From NCBI RefSeq assembly GCF_000379845.1, contig NZ_KB903782.1, positions 62,143-126,142 of the forward strand: a stretch of DNA of 64,000 bases. Reading direction: 5' to 3'. The notes below the pieces were generated by a model, which was not told where the DNA came from, did not search any database, and saw only the letters and a list, made by a program, of their open reading frames with translations. The first letter of the stretch is position 1. Each line of letters opens with the position of its first letter. Both the position numbers and the translations under genes were made by a program. The DNA is from Moraxella boevrei DSM 14165 (lineage in GTDB: Bacteria > Pseudomonadota > Gammaproteobacteria > Pseudomonadales > Moraxellaceae). Of this stretch, positions 37,226 through 45,955 are shown piece by piece.

Positions 37226-37426
37226 AATTTACCCTTAATTAATTTACCAAACGAGCCCTTGATAATAAATATTCTTTGACAAATAGTATAACTAAAATTT
37301 ATCAAAATTTTATTTTTTTACAAAAAAAGTAAAGCATTGTATTTATACCATATTTGACGTTTTTCGGCAAGTTTTTTGTCAGGTGTTTGTTACCAAATTA
37401 TCACCATTATCAGTTAGCCAAGTTAA

Positions 37427-37978
37427 TTAATTCCAATCTTCATCTTCTCTATACCAATTTTTGTTAATTGGCGTATCCCATATCTCGCCTTCTATACCAC
37501 CTTCAGAAATTTGGTGGTTCGGCTCATAGATGTAATATAAGCGATGAAAAAACTGCGACACATGAAAAGTTGCCTTGGTTAATCTTGGCTGATAGCCAGT
37601 ATTATCAAACTCAGCTTCAATCATCCGAATATTTACGCCAGCTAATAACAATTTTTGTTTTAAATCATTAAAATCTTGCTGTGCAGTCGCTGGAAATGGT
37701 TTGATAAGCTCTCGTGAAAATGCAACATTGCAACGCTCATCTTCAGGATTTTTGGAAAATAGCCCCTTTTTATATTTAAAATAACTGCACCAATCTTGAT
37801 TGCGATATACAGTAATTTGCTGTTTTTCTAAGTGCAAGGTGATTGGCTGTAAACGCTTGACAATGGTTTTATCATCCATGCCTAACATATAACCTTTCCA
37901 AGAATAACATAATGCCCAAAACAACAAAATCACTGCTAAAAACTTCAGTAAGCTTAAACAAAACTTCTTCACAGTCAT
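37427..37978 (-). CDS. Hypothetical membrane-anchored protein, 183 aa
   Basis: No family recognised. A single N-terminal membrane span or uncleaved signal (LLKFLAVILLFWALCYSW, about 9-27) is followed by a periplasmic domain of about 150 residues rich in aromatic residues (HVSQFFHRLYYIYEPNHQ) with two cysteines near 64 and 83 that could pair (DWCSYFKY, DERCNVAF). Its ATG lies one base after the stop of uup, so the two are almost certainly translated from one mRNA. Confidence 0.75.
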   Translation of the reverse strand: MTVKKFCLSLLKFLAVILLFWALCYSWKGYMLGMDDKTIVKRLQPITLHLEKQQITVYRNQDWCSYFKYKKGLFSKNPEDERCNVAFSRELIKPFPATAQQDFNDLKQKLLLAGVNIRMIEAEFDNTGYQPRLTKATFHVSQFFHRLYYIYEPNHQISEGGIEGEIWDTPINKNWYREDEDWN

Positions 37979-37979
37979 G

Positions 37980-39923
37980 TTAACTTTCCAACTCTGCCCA
38001 CCGCTCTAGTTTTTCCATTAAAATCTCGTCAATCTCATTCAGCCGTTCGGTCGCTTGGGTCGCCCCTGTCAAGTCGCTGACAAACCAAGAACCGTCCGCT
38101 AATTTTGCTTGTAATTCGGCTTGTTCTTGCTCCAATTCGGCAATCTCGTTTGGCAAACTTTCCAACTCTCGTTGTTCTTTATAACTTAATTTCTTCTTAA
38201 CAAAACTATTAGATGTATTTTCAGATTTTAGCGTTTCAGTTTTGGACTCTTTGGCTTTTTCAACTTTGGTTTTAACAGGATTTTGTTCAATTTCTCTTGA
38301 TTTTTGTTCAAGATAATCTTGATAACCACCCACATATTCTTTGACAATGCCGTTGCCGTCTTTATCCGTGTCAAACACCCACGTTGATGTAACCACATTG
38401 TCCATAAATTGCCTATCGTGGCTAATCAATAAAATCGTACCGTTAAAACTATCAACCGCTTCTTCCAACAGCTCCAAAGTCGCCATATCCAAATCATTGG
38501 TCGGTTCGTCCAATACCAATACATTGGCAGGTTTTAATAATTGTTTGGCTAATAACACTCGGTTACGCTCGCCACCTGATAGGGCTTTGACAGGCGTTCT
38601 AGCACGTTCTGGGGCAAATAAAAAATCTTGCAAATAGCCAATAACGTGTTTTTTACGTCCGCCAATTTCCACATAATCCGAGCCTTCGGCAACGTTCTGG
38701 GCAACGGTCGCTTCCAAATCTAACTGGTCTCGTAATTGGTCTAAAAAGGCGATTTCTAGATTTGTGCCGAGTTTTACCGACCCTGTTTTTTGGATATCGG
38801 CTTGTTCAATGCCCAAAATTGCATGAATTAAAGTGGATTTTCCTACGCCATTTTTGCCAATAATGCCAATGCGGTCGCCACGCAGAATGGTTGCATTAAA
38901 GTTTTTTACCAAAATTTTATCGTCATAACCCAAATTTAAGTTTTTAACATTACACACCAATTTTCCACTGGTTTCGCTATCATTCATGCTGATATTGACT
39001 TGTCCGACTTGCTCTCGGCGGGCTTTGCGTTCTTCTCGCAAGGCTTTTAATGCTCGTACACGCCCTTCGTTACGAGTTCGACGAGCCTTGATGCCTTGTC
39101 GTATCCAGACTTCTTCTTCAGCAAGTTTTTTGTCAAAATTGGCATTGGCTTTTTCTTCGGATTGTAGTTGCAATTCTTTTAATTCTTGATAACGTGCGTA
39201 ACCTTTCACACCTTGGGTAACGTCATAACTGCGTAAAATCCCACGGTCAAGCTCCACAATGCGAGTGGCGATTTTGTCAATAAAACTGCGGTCATGCGAA
39301 ATAAATAGCAATGTCAAGCCTTGCCAATTTAACAAAAAATGCTCCAACCACTCAATGCTATCCACGTCCAAATGATTGGTTGGCTCGTCCAATAGCAATA
39401 TATCAGGCTTGGTAATCAATGCCCTTGCTAAAAGCACACGGCGTTTGCGACCGCCTGATAACTCGCTGATATCTGCTCCACCGTCCAAGCCCATGATTGA
39501 CAACAAAGTTTGCACTTCTCGTTGTAATTCCCAACCATTGACATCATCAATTTTATGCTGTAAATCCGCCATTTGCGAACAGGCGTTCATATCGCCATTG
39601 GCACATTTATCGCTTGTTAGATGATAGTCATTGAGCCATTTTGCCAAATCGCCTGCCCCTGCGATGACGATATCGCTCACCTTTCCGTTGGTTTCTGGGA
39701 TATCTTGTTCTAACATAGCGATTTTTAAGCCGTTTGTCATGCTAAAATCGCCACTATCGGCTTTGATTTGACTGTTAATGACTTTTAACAGGGTAGATTT
39801 GCCTTCGCCATTTCTACCGATAAGGCAGACCCTTTCGCCTTGTTCAAGGTTAAAATCCACACCGTCCAAAATCGGTGCTAGTCCAAAGGCTAATTGTAAA
39901 TTGCGTAAATGAATGAGTGCCAT
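37980..39923 (-). CDS. uup: ABC-F ATPase Uup
   Basis: Soluble duplicated ABC ATPase of the ABC-F type, involved in ribosome-associated or DNA-branch-related functions and in limiting precise transposon excision in E. coli. Two nucleotide-binding domains have Walker A motifs GRNGEGKST (about 35) and GKNGVGKST (near 352), signatures LSGGRKRRVLLARAL and LSGGERNRVLLAKQLL, and Walker B LLLDEPTNHLD and LVLDEPTNDLD. The linker between them is Arg/Lys-rich (RQGIKARRTRNEGRVRAL). The C-terminal 80 residues form the Uup coiled coil (YKEQRELESLPNEIAELEQE). The ATG at 39923 follows GAGAAAATTT; a TTG four codons earlier is not used. Confidence 0.93.
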   Translation of the reverse strand: MALIHLRNLQLAFGLAPILDGVDFNLEQGERVCLIGRNGEGKSTLLKVINSQIKADSGDFSMTNGLKIAMLEQDIPETNGKVSDIVIAGAGDLAKWLNDYHLTSDKCANGDMNACSQMADLQHKIDDVNGWELQREVQTLLSIMGLDGGADISELSGGRKRRVLLARALITKPDILLLDEPTNHLDVDSIEWLEHFLLNWQGLTLLFISHDRSFIDKIATRIVELDRGILRSYDVTQGVKGYARYQELKELQLQSEEKANANFDKKLAEEEVWIRQGIKARRTRNEGRVRALKALREERKARREQVGQVNISMNDSETSGKLVCNVKNLNLGYDDKILVKNFNATILRGDRIGIIGKNGVGKSTLIHAILGIEQADIQKTGSVKLGTNLEIAFLDQLRDQLDLEATVAQNVAEGSDYVEIGGRKKHVIGYLQDFLFAPERARTPVKALSGGERNRVLLAKQLLKPANVLVLDEPTNDLDMATLELLEEAVDSFNGTILLISHDRQFMDNVVTSTWVFDTDKDGNGIVKEYVGGYQDYLEQKSREIEQNPVKTKVEKAKESKTETLKSENTSNSFVKKKLSYKEQRELESLPNEIAELEQEQAELQAKLADGSWFVSDLTGATQATERLNEIDEILMEKLERWAELES

Positions 39924-40019
39924 AAATTTTCTCAAAATGTTATCAATGTTATTCGTGGCGTATTTTAACAGAAAATCAGAAAATTTGGGGGATTTTTGGG
40001 ATAGTGCACAATGTTATGA

Positions 40020-40129
40020 CCTGTTGTTACAGCAAATGGTAAAACTGAAGAATGGATTTATGATGATTTTCAATCTTTATATTTTGAGAATGGCAAACTA
40101 ATATCGGTACAAACGTATGGTGAGAAATA
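40020..40129 (+). pseudogene. C-terminal remnant of a small secreted-type protein
   Basis: After a TGA at 40017-40019 a plus-strand frame encodes 36 residues ending at TAA 40127-40129, including KTEEWIYDDFQSLYFENGK and LISVQTYGEK. This W-Y...LYFENGKL.SVQT pattern is typical of the end of small periplasmic or lipoprotein domains of BamE/DUF2845-like type, and is too short to be a gene. No matching N-terminal part or start codon is seen upstream. It lies between the uup start and the sbp terminator. Confidence 0.4.
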
Positions 40130-40156
40130 AATTAGCCATAAAATAAATCGTAACAT

Positions 40157-40202
40157 ATAAAAACACCCAACAATTTAAAAAGCGTATTGTTGGGTATTAT
40201 TT
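40157..40202 (-). terminator. Terminator after sbp
   Basis: Arms ATTGTTGGG (40186-40194) and CCCAACAAT (40166-40174) with a T-run on the minus strand. Confidence 0.75.
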
Positions 40203-40221
40203 TTAATATCAATATTGTCAA

Positions 40222-41367
40222 TTACTTCGCAGGTGTCGCCAATTCATCAAACACCCCACCATCTTTAAAGTAGGTGTTCATAATCGTATCCCAATCGCCA
40301 AATACATCTCGTGGACGAAAAGTGTCAAGTTTTGGTAATTTATCAGCATTTTTCGCCAAAATCGCCTCATTACTTGGACGCAAATACAAATCAGCAGATA
40401 ATTGCTGAGCTGTATCACTCCACAAATAATTCAAATATTCTTTGGCGGCAGCCGTTGTACCTTTTTTATCGGTTACCGCATTTACCACGGCAACTGGATT
40501 GCCTGCAGCGATAGTATAGCTGGGATACACAATTTGCACTTGTCCTTGCCCGAAGTTTTTTACCGCCAAATTTGCTTCATTCTCAAAAGTTACCAAAACA
40601 TCGCCAATCTGACGTTGTAAAAATGTCGTGGTTGCTGATCGTCCACCATTTTCATAAACAGGCACGTTTTTTAACACAGATTTAACAAAGTTTTTGGTTT
40701 TGTTTTCATCTTTGTGAAAGGTGTGCAAGCCATACCCATACGCTCCTAAAAACGCATAACGTCCGTTGCCCGTGGTTTTTGGATTGGCAAGTACGATTTG
40801 CACGCCGTCTCTGCTCAAATCATGCCAATCTTTGATATCTTTTGGATTGTCTTTTCGCACCAAAAATACGATTGTACTGGTGTATGGTACGGCATCATTG
40901 GGAAATTGGGAACGCCAATCATTTGCCACCAGTCCTTTTTTAACGAGTAATTCTACATCCGAGCCTTGGTTCATAGTAACGACATCGGCTTGTAAGCCGT
41001 TGGCAACGGCTAGGGCTTGCTTGCTAGAACCGCCGTGCGATTGCTGAATTTCTATCGTTTTGCCTTGATTTTTGGCGGTATATTCTTTGACAAATAGCGG
41101 ATTAAAATCTTTATAAAAATCCCGTGCCACGTCATAGGAGACGTTTAACAGCTTGATGTTATTCGGGTTGGACGGAGCGATATTGATGGTGCTTGCCTTG
41201 GCGGTTTGGCTGGCATTTGCCGAGCTACTAGCTTTGACATTATTATCGTTATTGGCTTGGTTTTGTTGGGTTGGGGCTCGTGAACAGCCGACCACACTCA
41301 AACTTGCGAACAAGGCAACGACGGTGATTTTAGCAGAATTTTTTGCAATTTTTGTTGTAACTGCCAT
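40222..41367 (-). CDS. sbp: Sulfate-binding protein of a sulfate ABC importer
   Basis: Binds sulfate (or thiosulfate) outside the inner membrane and delivers it to the CysTWA-type transporter. The start at 41367 has GGAG nine bases upstream; an upstream TTG is less likely. The mature family sequence runs from about residue 50: LLNVSYDVARDFYKDFNPLF, SHGGSSKQALAVANGLQADV, TMNQGSDVELL, NPKTTGNGRYAFLGAYGYG, and LYLRPSNEAIL. The N-terminus carries a lipobox SVVGC near residue 28 and an Asn/Ala-rich spacer, so this member is a lipoprotein, unlike soluble periplasmic Sbp of E. coli. No permease genes are adjacent. It complements sat at the left end. Confidence 0.92.
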   Translation of the reverse strand: MAVTTKIAKNSAKITVVALFASLSVVGCSRAPTQQNQANNDNNVKASSSANASQTAKASTINIAPSNPNNIKLLNVSYDVARDFYKDFNPLFVKEYTAKNQGKTIEIQQSHGGSSKQALAVANGLQADVVTMNQGSDVELLVKKGLVANDWRSQFPNDAVPYTSTIVFLVRKDNPKDIKDWHDLSRDGVQIVLANPKTTGNGRYAFLGAYGYGLHTFHKDENKTKNFVKSVLKNVPVYENGGRSATTTFLQRQIGDVLVTFENEANLAVKNFGQGQVQIVYPSYTIAAGNPVAVVNAVTDKKGTTAAAKEYLNYLWSDTAQQLSADLYLRPSNEAILAKNADKLPKLDTFRPRDVFGDWDTIMNTYFKDGGVFDELATPAK

Positions 41368-41529
41368 TTTGTTGAACTCCAAAATTTTTAACGTTATTTT
41401 TTAAATATTGTTTGTTAACATTGGCATTATTATAATCAGTTACTTATGCAAAAACACATTATTTGTTTGCGTATTGATATGCAGTTTTAGAATAACACGT
41501 TTGACAAAATTTATCAAAATTTTGACAAA

Positions 41530-43281
41530 TTAATCATTAAATTGACGTTCATACAATCTGGCATAATGCCCATTCTTTGCCATCAAGGTGGGGTGGTTAC
41601 CGACTTCCACGATTGCCCCGTTGTCCATTACCACGATTTTATCAGCATTTTGAATGGTGGTTAAACGGTGGGCAATGACAATGGTGGTACGCCCTTGCAT
41701 TACAGCTTCAAGGGCTTTTTGGATAAAAAATTCCGACTCATTATCCAACGCACTGGTGGCTTCGTCCAAAATCAAAATCGGCGCATCTTTTAACAACGCT
41801 CGTGCGATAGATAGGCGTTGGCGTTGACCGCCTGACAACTGCAAGCCGTCTGAACCGATATGTGTGTCGTAGCCGTTGGCTAACTTTTCAATAAATTCAT
41901 GGGCATAGGCGGATTTTGATACGTGGATAATCTGTTCTCGTGATTTGTGTTGTAACTCACCATAGGCGATATTTTGGGCAATTGTGGCTTTAAAAAGCAC
42001 CACTTGCTGATTGACACTGGCAATTTGCGAGCGTAAATTTGCCAATGTCAAGGTGTCAATCGGTACACCGTCCAAGTAAATCTTGCCTTTACTCGGCTCT
42101 ATCGCTCGCATCAAGGCATTCACTAACGTGGTTTTACCTGCCCCTGAACGCCCAACCAACGCCACTGTTTCGCCTGCTTGAATATGCAAATTCACCTTGT
42201 CAATCGCCTTTTTACCGTCAGGATAAATCAGCGAAACATCATCAAAATGGATATTACCTGTCAACTTTTGTTCAATATTACCGTTGTCTTTTTCATTATC
42301 AGTATCCAACAACGTAAAAATAGAATCAGCTGCCGCCAAGCCACGTTGCAAACCTTGATTGACATCAGTTAACGCTTTCACAGGGCGGTTTAACAAACCT
42401 GCTGCCACCAAATACGCAATAAAATCCCCTGCCGACACGCCGTCCATGACATTGGGGCGAAACGCAATCCAAATCACCAACGCCAACGCCATTGCCATGA
42501 GAAGCTGTATCATCGGCGTGTTAATGCTGTTCACCACCACGATTTTTAAGCCTTTTACCAAATTATTTTTGGATGCTTGCTCAAAACGTGCCAACTCGCT
42601 TGCTTGTCCGCCGTAGTTTTTTACCACTTGATAACCGCCAATCACTTCATTGGCAATATGGCTGACCTCCCCCATACTATCTTGGATATCTTTGGATAAT
42701 TGGCGAAATCGCTTGCTCGCTGTACGGATTAACCACGCAATCGGCGGTAAAATCAAAAACACAATCGCTGTCAATTTCCAATTTAAATATAACAAATAGC
42801 CAAACAAACCAACCACCGTTAACCCTTCTCGGAGCAAGGTTTTAATGGTATCCGTGCCTGCCGATGTGACTTGTTCCACATCAAAAATCAGCTTGGCAGA
42901 CACCTCACCTGCCGAATGATTGAGATAATATTCGCTTGGTAAATTTAACAGTTTATTAAAGGTCTCTAAACGTAATTGAAACACCATATTGCGAGAAATA
43001 ATCGCACTAAAATAATTGCCCAAAAACGACCCCAACCCACGAAACACAAATAACACAACCACCAAAAACGGCAATAAATTTTTGTAAATTTGGTTATTGT
43101 CTGCCAACGCATCGGTGATAATCCCCATGAGTTTGGCAGTCGCCATTTCCGTGCCTGCATTGATAACAAAACCCAATATCATCAGCAAAATTGCCCCCCA
43201 GTAGGGCGTGATATAGCTCAGCAAACGCTTATAAGTTTGCCAATTTTGCGATTGCTTAGCGGATTTTTGTATATTTGACAT
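41530..43281 (-). CDS. msbA: Lipid A export ABC transporter MsbA
   Basis: Homodimeric exporter that flips lipid A-core from the inner to the outer leaflet of the inner membrane. The N-terminal half (about 20-310) has six membrane spans, for example YWGAILLMILGFVINAG and LLPFLVVVLFVFRGLGSFL. The ATPase half has Walker A GRSGAGKTTLVNALMR near 378, signature [16 protein letters not shown] near 480, Walker B ILILDEATSALD and IVIAHRLTTI. Length 583 matches E. coli MsbA (582). It follows exbB and exbD, the arrangement common in Pseudomonas and Acinetobacter relatives, but lpxK, which usually comes next, is absent; sbp is found instead. Confidence 0.93.
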   Translation of the reverse strand: MSNIQKSAKQSQNWQTYKRLLSYITPYWGAILLMILGFVINAGTEMATAKLMGIITDALADNNQIYKNLLPFLVVVLFVFRGLGSFLGNYFSAIISRNMVFQLRLETFNKLLNLPSEYYLNHSAGEVSAKLIFDVEQVTSAGTDTIKTLLREGLTVVGLFGYLLYLNWKLTAIVFLILPPIAWLIRTASKRFRQLSKDIQDSMGEVSHIANEVIGGYQVVKNYGGQASELARFEQASKNNLVKGLKIVVVNSINTPMIQLLMAMALALVIWIAFRPNVMDGVSAGDFIAYLVAAGLLNRPVKALTDVNQGLQRGLAAADSIFTLLDTDNEKDNGNIEQKLTGNIHFDDVSLIYPDGKKAIDKVNLHIQAGETVALVGRSGAGKTTLVNALMRAIEPSKGKIYLDGVPIDTLTLANLRSQIASVNQQVVLFKATIAQNIAYGELQHKSREQIIHVSKSAYAHEFIEKLANGYDTHIGSDGLQLSGGQRQRLSIARALLKDAPILILDEATSALDNESEFFIQKALEAVMQGRTTIVIAHRLTTIQNADKIVVMDNGAIVEVGNHPTLMAKNGHYARLYERQFND

Positions 43282-43390
43282 GGATTAGGCAAGTTTGATA
43301 AAGATTGATTTTAAAAAAAACCTCAATATTTCAAAACAAATTGATATGAAATATTGTTCATAAAATCATCCATAAACATTGATAAAAAAA

Positions 43391-43837
43391 TTATTTTTTC
43401 GGAATAGCATTAGCTGGGGCTTGCCCTGCAGGAACAACCGTACGGATATTCAGATTTAAAAAGCCCATTTTCCCTGCAATGTCCATGATTTTTACCACCG
43501 ATTGATGTGTGGTATTCGCATCAGCAGAAATGACAAACAAAAGTTTACGATTATCACCTGCTTCTTGACGTATCATGGACGTAATTTCAGCTTCACCTGT
43601 CCCTGCCAACGCAATGCCGTTAATCAAATAACTGCCATCTTTTTGCACGGCGACTTCAATACGCTGGTCTTTTTTGGTAATAGGCACGCCTTCAGCTTGC
43701 GGCAACACGATATTGAGCTTGCTAAAATGGTTAAACGTGGTGGATAACAACAAAAACACGATAAGAAATAATAAACAATCAATCATCGGTGTTAAGTTAA
43801 TATCAACAGATTCAACAGTCGGTTTACGAAAACGCAT
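43391..43837 (-). CDS. exbD: ExbD/TolR family biopolymer transport protein
   Basis: Partner of ExbB in a proton-driven inner-membrane motor. The single membrane span (MIDCLLFLIVFLLLSTTF, about 18-36) includes the conserved proton-carrying Asp in NLTPMIDCLL. The periplasmic domain has the family pattern VAVQKDGSYLINGIALA and LLFVISADANTTHQSVVKIMDIAGKMGF. Length 148 is normal. AGGG precedes the ATG; the gap to exbB is 46 bases. No TonB gene is nearby, and the position next to msbA suggests an envelope role rather than a dedicated iron-uptake operon. Confidence 0.9.
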   Translation of the reverse strand: MRFRKPTVESVDINLTPMIDCLLFLIVFLLLSTTFNHFSKLNIVLPQAEGVPITKKDQRIEVAVQKDGSYLINGIALAGTGEAEITSMIRQEAGDNRKLLFVISADANTTHQSVVKIMDIAGKMGFLNLNIRTVVPAGQAPANAIPKK

Positions 43838-43883
43838 GGCAAGCCCTTTTTTGTTTTAAATCATTCTGTTTAAAGCATCTTAG

Positions 43884-44561
43884 TTAAATGGTTTCGGTTA
43901 AATGCGGGTGATTTTGTAGCATTGGATTAATAGTCTGATTAGCATGGCTAATTAATTGTTTATCCAATAAATCTTGTACCATTAGCCCTGCTTCTCGCTC
44001 AAAATGGGCATTAATATCCACAATACGGCGTTGGTAAAAACGATAGGCAATCACCGCAGGAATTGCCACAAACATCCCACCAGCAGTGGTAATCAAGGCT
44101 TGCGAAACGCCCGCCGCAAGCATCGCAGGGTCTTGCATTGAGCCTTCAGTGATTGCCAAAAATGACGTAATAATCCCAAGTACTGTACCGAGCAAACCCA
44201 ATAGCGGTGCAATCGCCCCAATCGTACCAAGCATATTGATATTTTTTTCTAGCTTGTGAATTTGTACGCTGGCACGGTTTTCCATGTGCATACTCATGGA
44301 CTCAAGCCCATAGTGACGGTATAGCAGACCTGTCGCTAAAATGTCACCAAGCGGTGAGTTTTCTTTGACATTCAATAATTGTTCACGATTAATCGTACCT
44401 TGCTCTAACAGCCGAGCAGTTAATTGGTCACGCAACTGACTAGGGGCAACTTCGGAAAAACGCAGTTTAATCCCACGCTCAATCATAATAATTAGCATAA
44501 AAATTGAACACATCACGATTGGCATCATCAGCCAACCGCCTGCTTTCACCAGTTCCCACAT
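43884..44561 (-). CDS. exbB: ExbB/TolQ/MotA family proton channel protein
   Basis: Pentameric channel subunit of the ExbB-ExbD motor. Three membrane spans are visible: GGWLMMPIVMCSIFMLIIMI near the N-terminus, IGAIAPLLGLLGTVLGIITSF near 118-140, and ALITTAGGMFVAIPAVIAYRFY near 165-186. The cytoplasmic loop between spans 1 and 2 contains LGDILATGLLYRHYGLES. Length 225. GAGAAAAAGCT precedes the ATG. It is the first gene of the exbB-exbD-msbA unit; the inverted-repeat element at 44626-44726 lies immediately upstream, between it and the parB stop. Confidence 0.9.
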   Translation of the reverse strand: MWELVKAGGWLMMPIVMCSIFMLIIMIERGIKLRFSEVAPSQLRDQLTARLLEQGTINREQLLNVKENSPLGDILATGLLYRHYGLESMSMHMENRASVQIHKLEKNINMLGTIGAIAPLLGLLGTVLGIITSFLAITEGSMQDPAMLAAGVSQALITTAGGMFVAIPAVIAYRFYQRRIVDINAHFEREAGLMVQDLLDKQLISHANQTINPMLQNHPHLTETI

Positions 44562-44625
44562 AGCTTTTTCTCACTTACATTTTTTAAAAAACGAATACTA
44601 TTGATTAGATTTGCAAAACTTAAAA

Positions 44626-44726
44626 ACCGTTTGCAGTGAGCCTGTTGAACTTGAGAAACACGATTTCGCAAGACGTAGCATAGCGAAATGGCTTTGCGAT
44701 ACTTTGACAAGCTCAGTACGAACGGA
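44626..44726. repeat. REP-like inverted-repeat element, copy 1
   Basis: Left arm begins CCGTTTGCAGTGAGCCTGTT (44627-44646) and right arm, read on the minus strand, CCGTTCGTACTGAGCTTGTC (44725-44706). The arms agree at most positions and the differences are mainly transitions. The interior contains a second hairpin (ATTTCGC...GCGAAAT, 44663-44689). A related element occurs at 60726-60790. It sits between parB and exbB and may also end parB transcription. Confidence 0.7.
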
Positions 44727-44750
44727 AAACCGAGATTTACAAAATACTAT

Positions 44751-45878
44751 TTATTCGTTTAGTTGCCCTTGCAATTGTTCAACTAAGGTTCTTAATTCAT
44801 CTTCACTGTGAAAGAAAATTTCAATACTACCCTTACCTGCCGATGAACCTTTGACTTTCACTACTGCACCAAGTTGTTCGGATAGTTGTTGGTTCAATCG
44901 CAAACGGTCGTAATCAATTTCCTTGCTCGGTTTTTCCAACTGTTTTGGGTCAAGGATATCTTTTACCAAGGTTTCGGTTTGACGCACCGTTAATTGTTCT
45001 TGTACAATACGTTTCGCAATCAACGGCTGTTGTGGTGCAGACAGTGAAAGCAACGCTCTGGCGTGTCCCATGTCAATATTGCCTTGGTTTAACGCTTGTT
45101 TTACATCATCATGCAGTTGGTTTAACCGCAACAAGTTGGACACAGTCGCTCTGGCTTTGCCCACCACATCGGCAATCTGACCATGGCTCATACCAAATTC
45201 ATCGTGAAAGCGTTGCAAAGCGACCGCCTGTTCCATAACAGTCAAATCTTCACGCTGAATATTTTCAATCAACGCCAACGCAATCGCCAAATCATCAGAC
45301 ATCGGACGCAAAATTGCAGGAATTTGACTTAATCCTGCAATTTGGGCCGCACGCCAACGGCGTTCTCCTGCAATAATTTCATGGGTAATTTGTTGGTTGG
45401 ATTGGGCTAAAGGACGAATGACAATCGGTTGCATCACGCCGTGTTGTTTGATAGACGTTGCCAACTCTTGTAAGGCTTCTTCGCCTAGGTCAATACGGGG
45501 TTGATATTTACCACGTTGCAAGCGTTCCACATCAATGTGTAACAGATTTAAACCGTCTAAATCTGCATGAACTTTTTCATTGATTTTGTCATTGGCTTTA
45601 GCCGTTACCGCTTGAGTATTAGTACTACTAGCCGTTTTGGCAGAAGCTAAATTAGCTTGACTTTCAGAATTTTCAGATTTTTTTAAAGACTTTTGTTGCG
45701 TATTTTTTGCAGTCGGAGCAGTTGTTACCACACTTTCTGTTTTTGTTGGCAAAACTGCTGTTTTTTCAACAGGCACAGCAGTATCGGCAAGCGTATTTGC
45801 AATCAATTTTTCTTTTTTGATTGAACCAAGCAAGGCATCAAGCCCACGATTGGTTGCTAGCCCACGTTTTTTTACCAT
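44751..45878 (-). CDS. parB: Chromosome partitioning protein ParB
   Basis: CTP-dependent DNA clamp that loads at parS sites and works with ParA in chromosome segregation. The N-terminus KKRGLATNRGLDALLGSIKK is the ParA-interacting segment. Residues about 30-112 form an unusual Ala/Thr/Ser/Lys-rich linker. The CTP-binding domain follows: GKYQPRIDLGEEAL, HGVMQPIVIRP, and GERRWRAAQIAGL. The helix-turn-helix (MSHGQIADVVGKARATVSNLLRL) lies near 232-255 and the dimerisation domain at the C-terminus. Length 375 is well above the usual 280-300 because of the linker. AGGTACAATC precedes the ATG. It follows parA by 77 bases. Confidence 0.94.
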   Translation of the reverse strand: MVKKRGLATNRGLDALLGSIKKEKLIANTLADTAVPVEKTAVLPTKTESVVTTAPTAKNTQQKSLKKSENSESQANLASAKTASSTNTQAVTAKANDKINEKVHADLDGLNLLHIDVERLQRGKYQPRIDLGEEALQELATSIKQHGVMQPIVIRPLAQSNQQITHEIIAGERRWRAAQIAGLSQIPAILRPMSDDLAIALALIENIQREDLTVMEQAVALQRFHDEFGMSHGQIADVVGKARATVSNLLRLNQLHDDVKQALNQGNIDMGHARALLSLSAPQQPLIAKRIVQEQLTVRQTETLVKDILDPKQLEKPSKEIDYDRLRLNQQLSEQLGAVVKVKGSSAGKGSIEIFFHSEDELRTLVEQLQGQLNE

Positions 45879-45955
45879 TTGATTGTACCTGTATAAAAAG
45901 CAAAACGAATTCTAAACGTACTATTTTAACAGATTATTGGCAAACAATAAATATA

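Noticed and set aside
37226-37426. Possible lysine riboswitch ahead of lysC
   Set aside because: The upstream region is short and AT-rich without the conserved multi-stem core; nothing beyond a promoter is supportable.
39913-40101. 62-residue plus-strand frame over the uup start
   Set aside because: It begins inside uup and has no protein-like composition; a different frame of the same stretch gives the recognisable C-terminal remnant instead.
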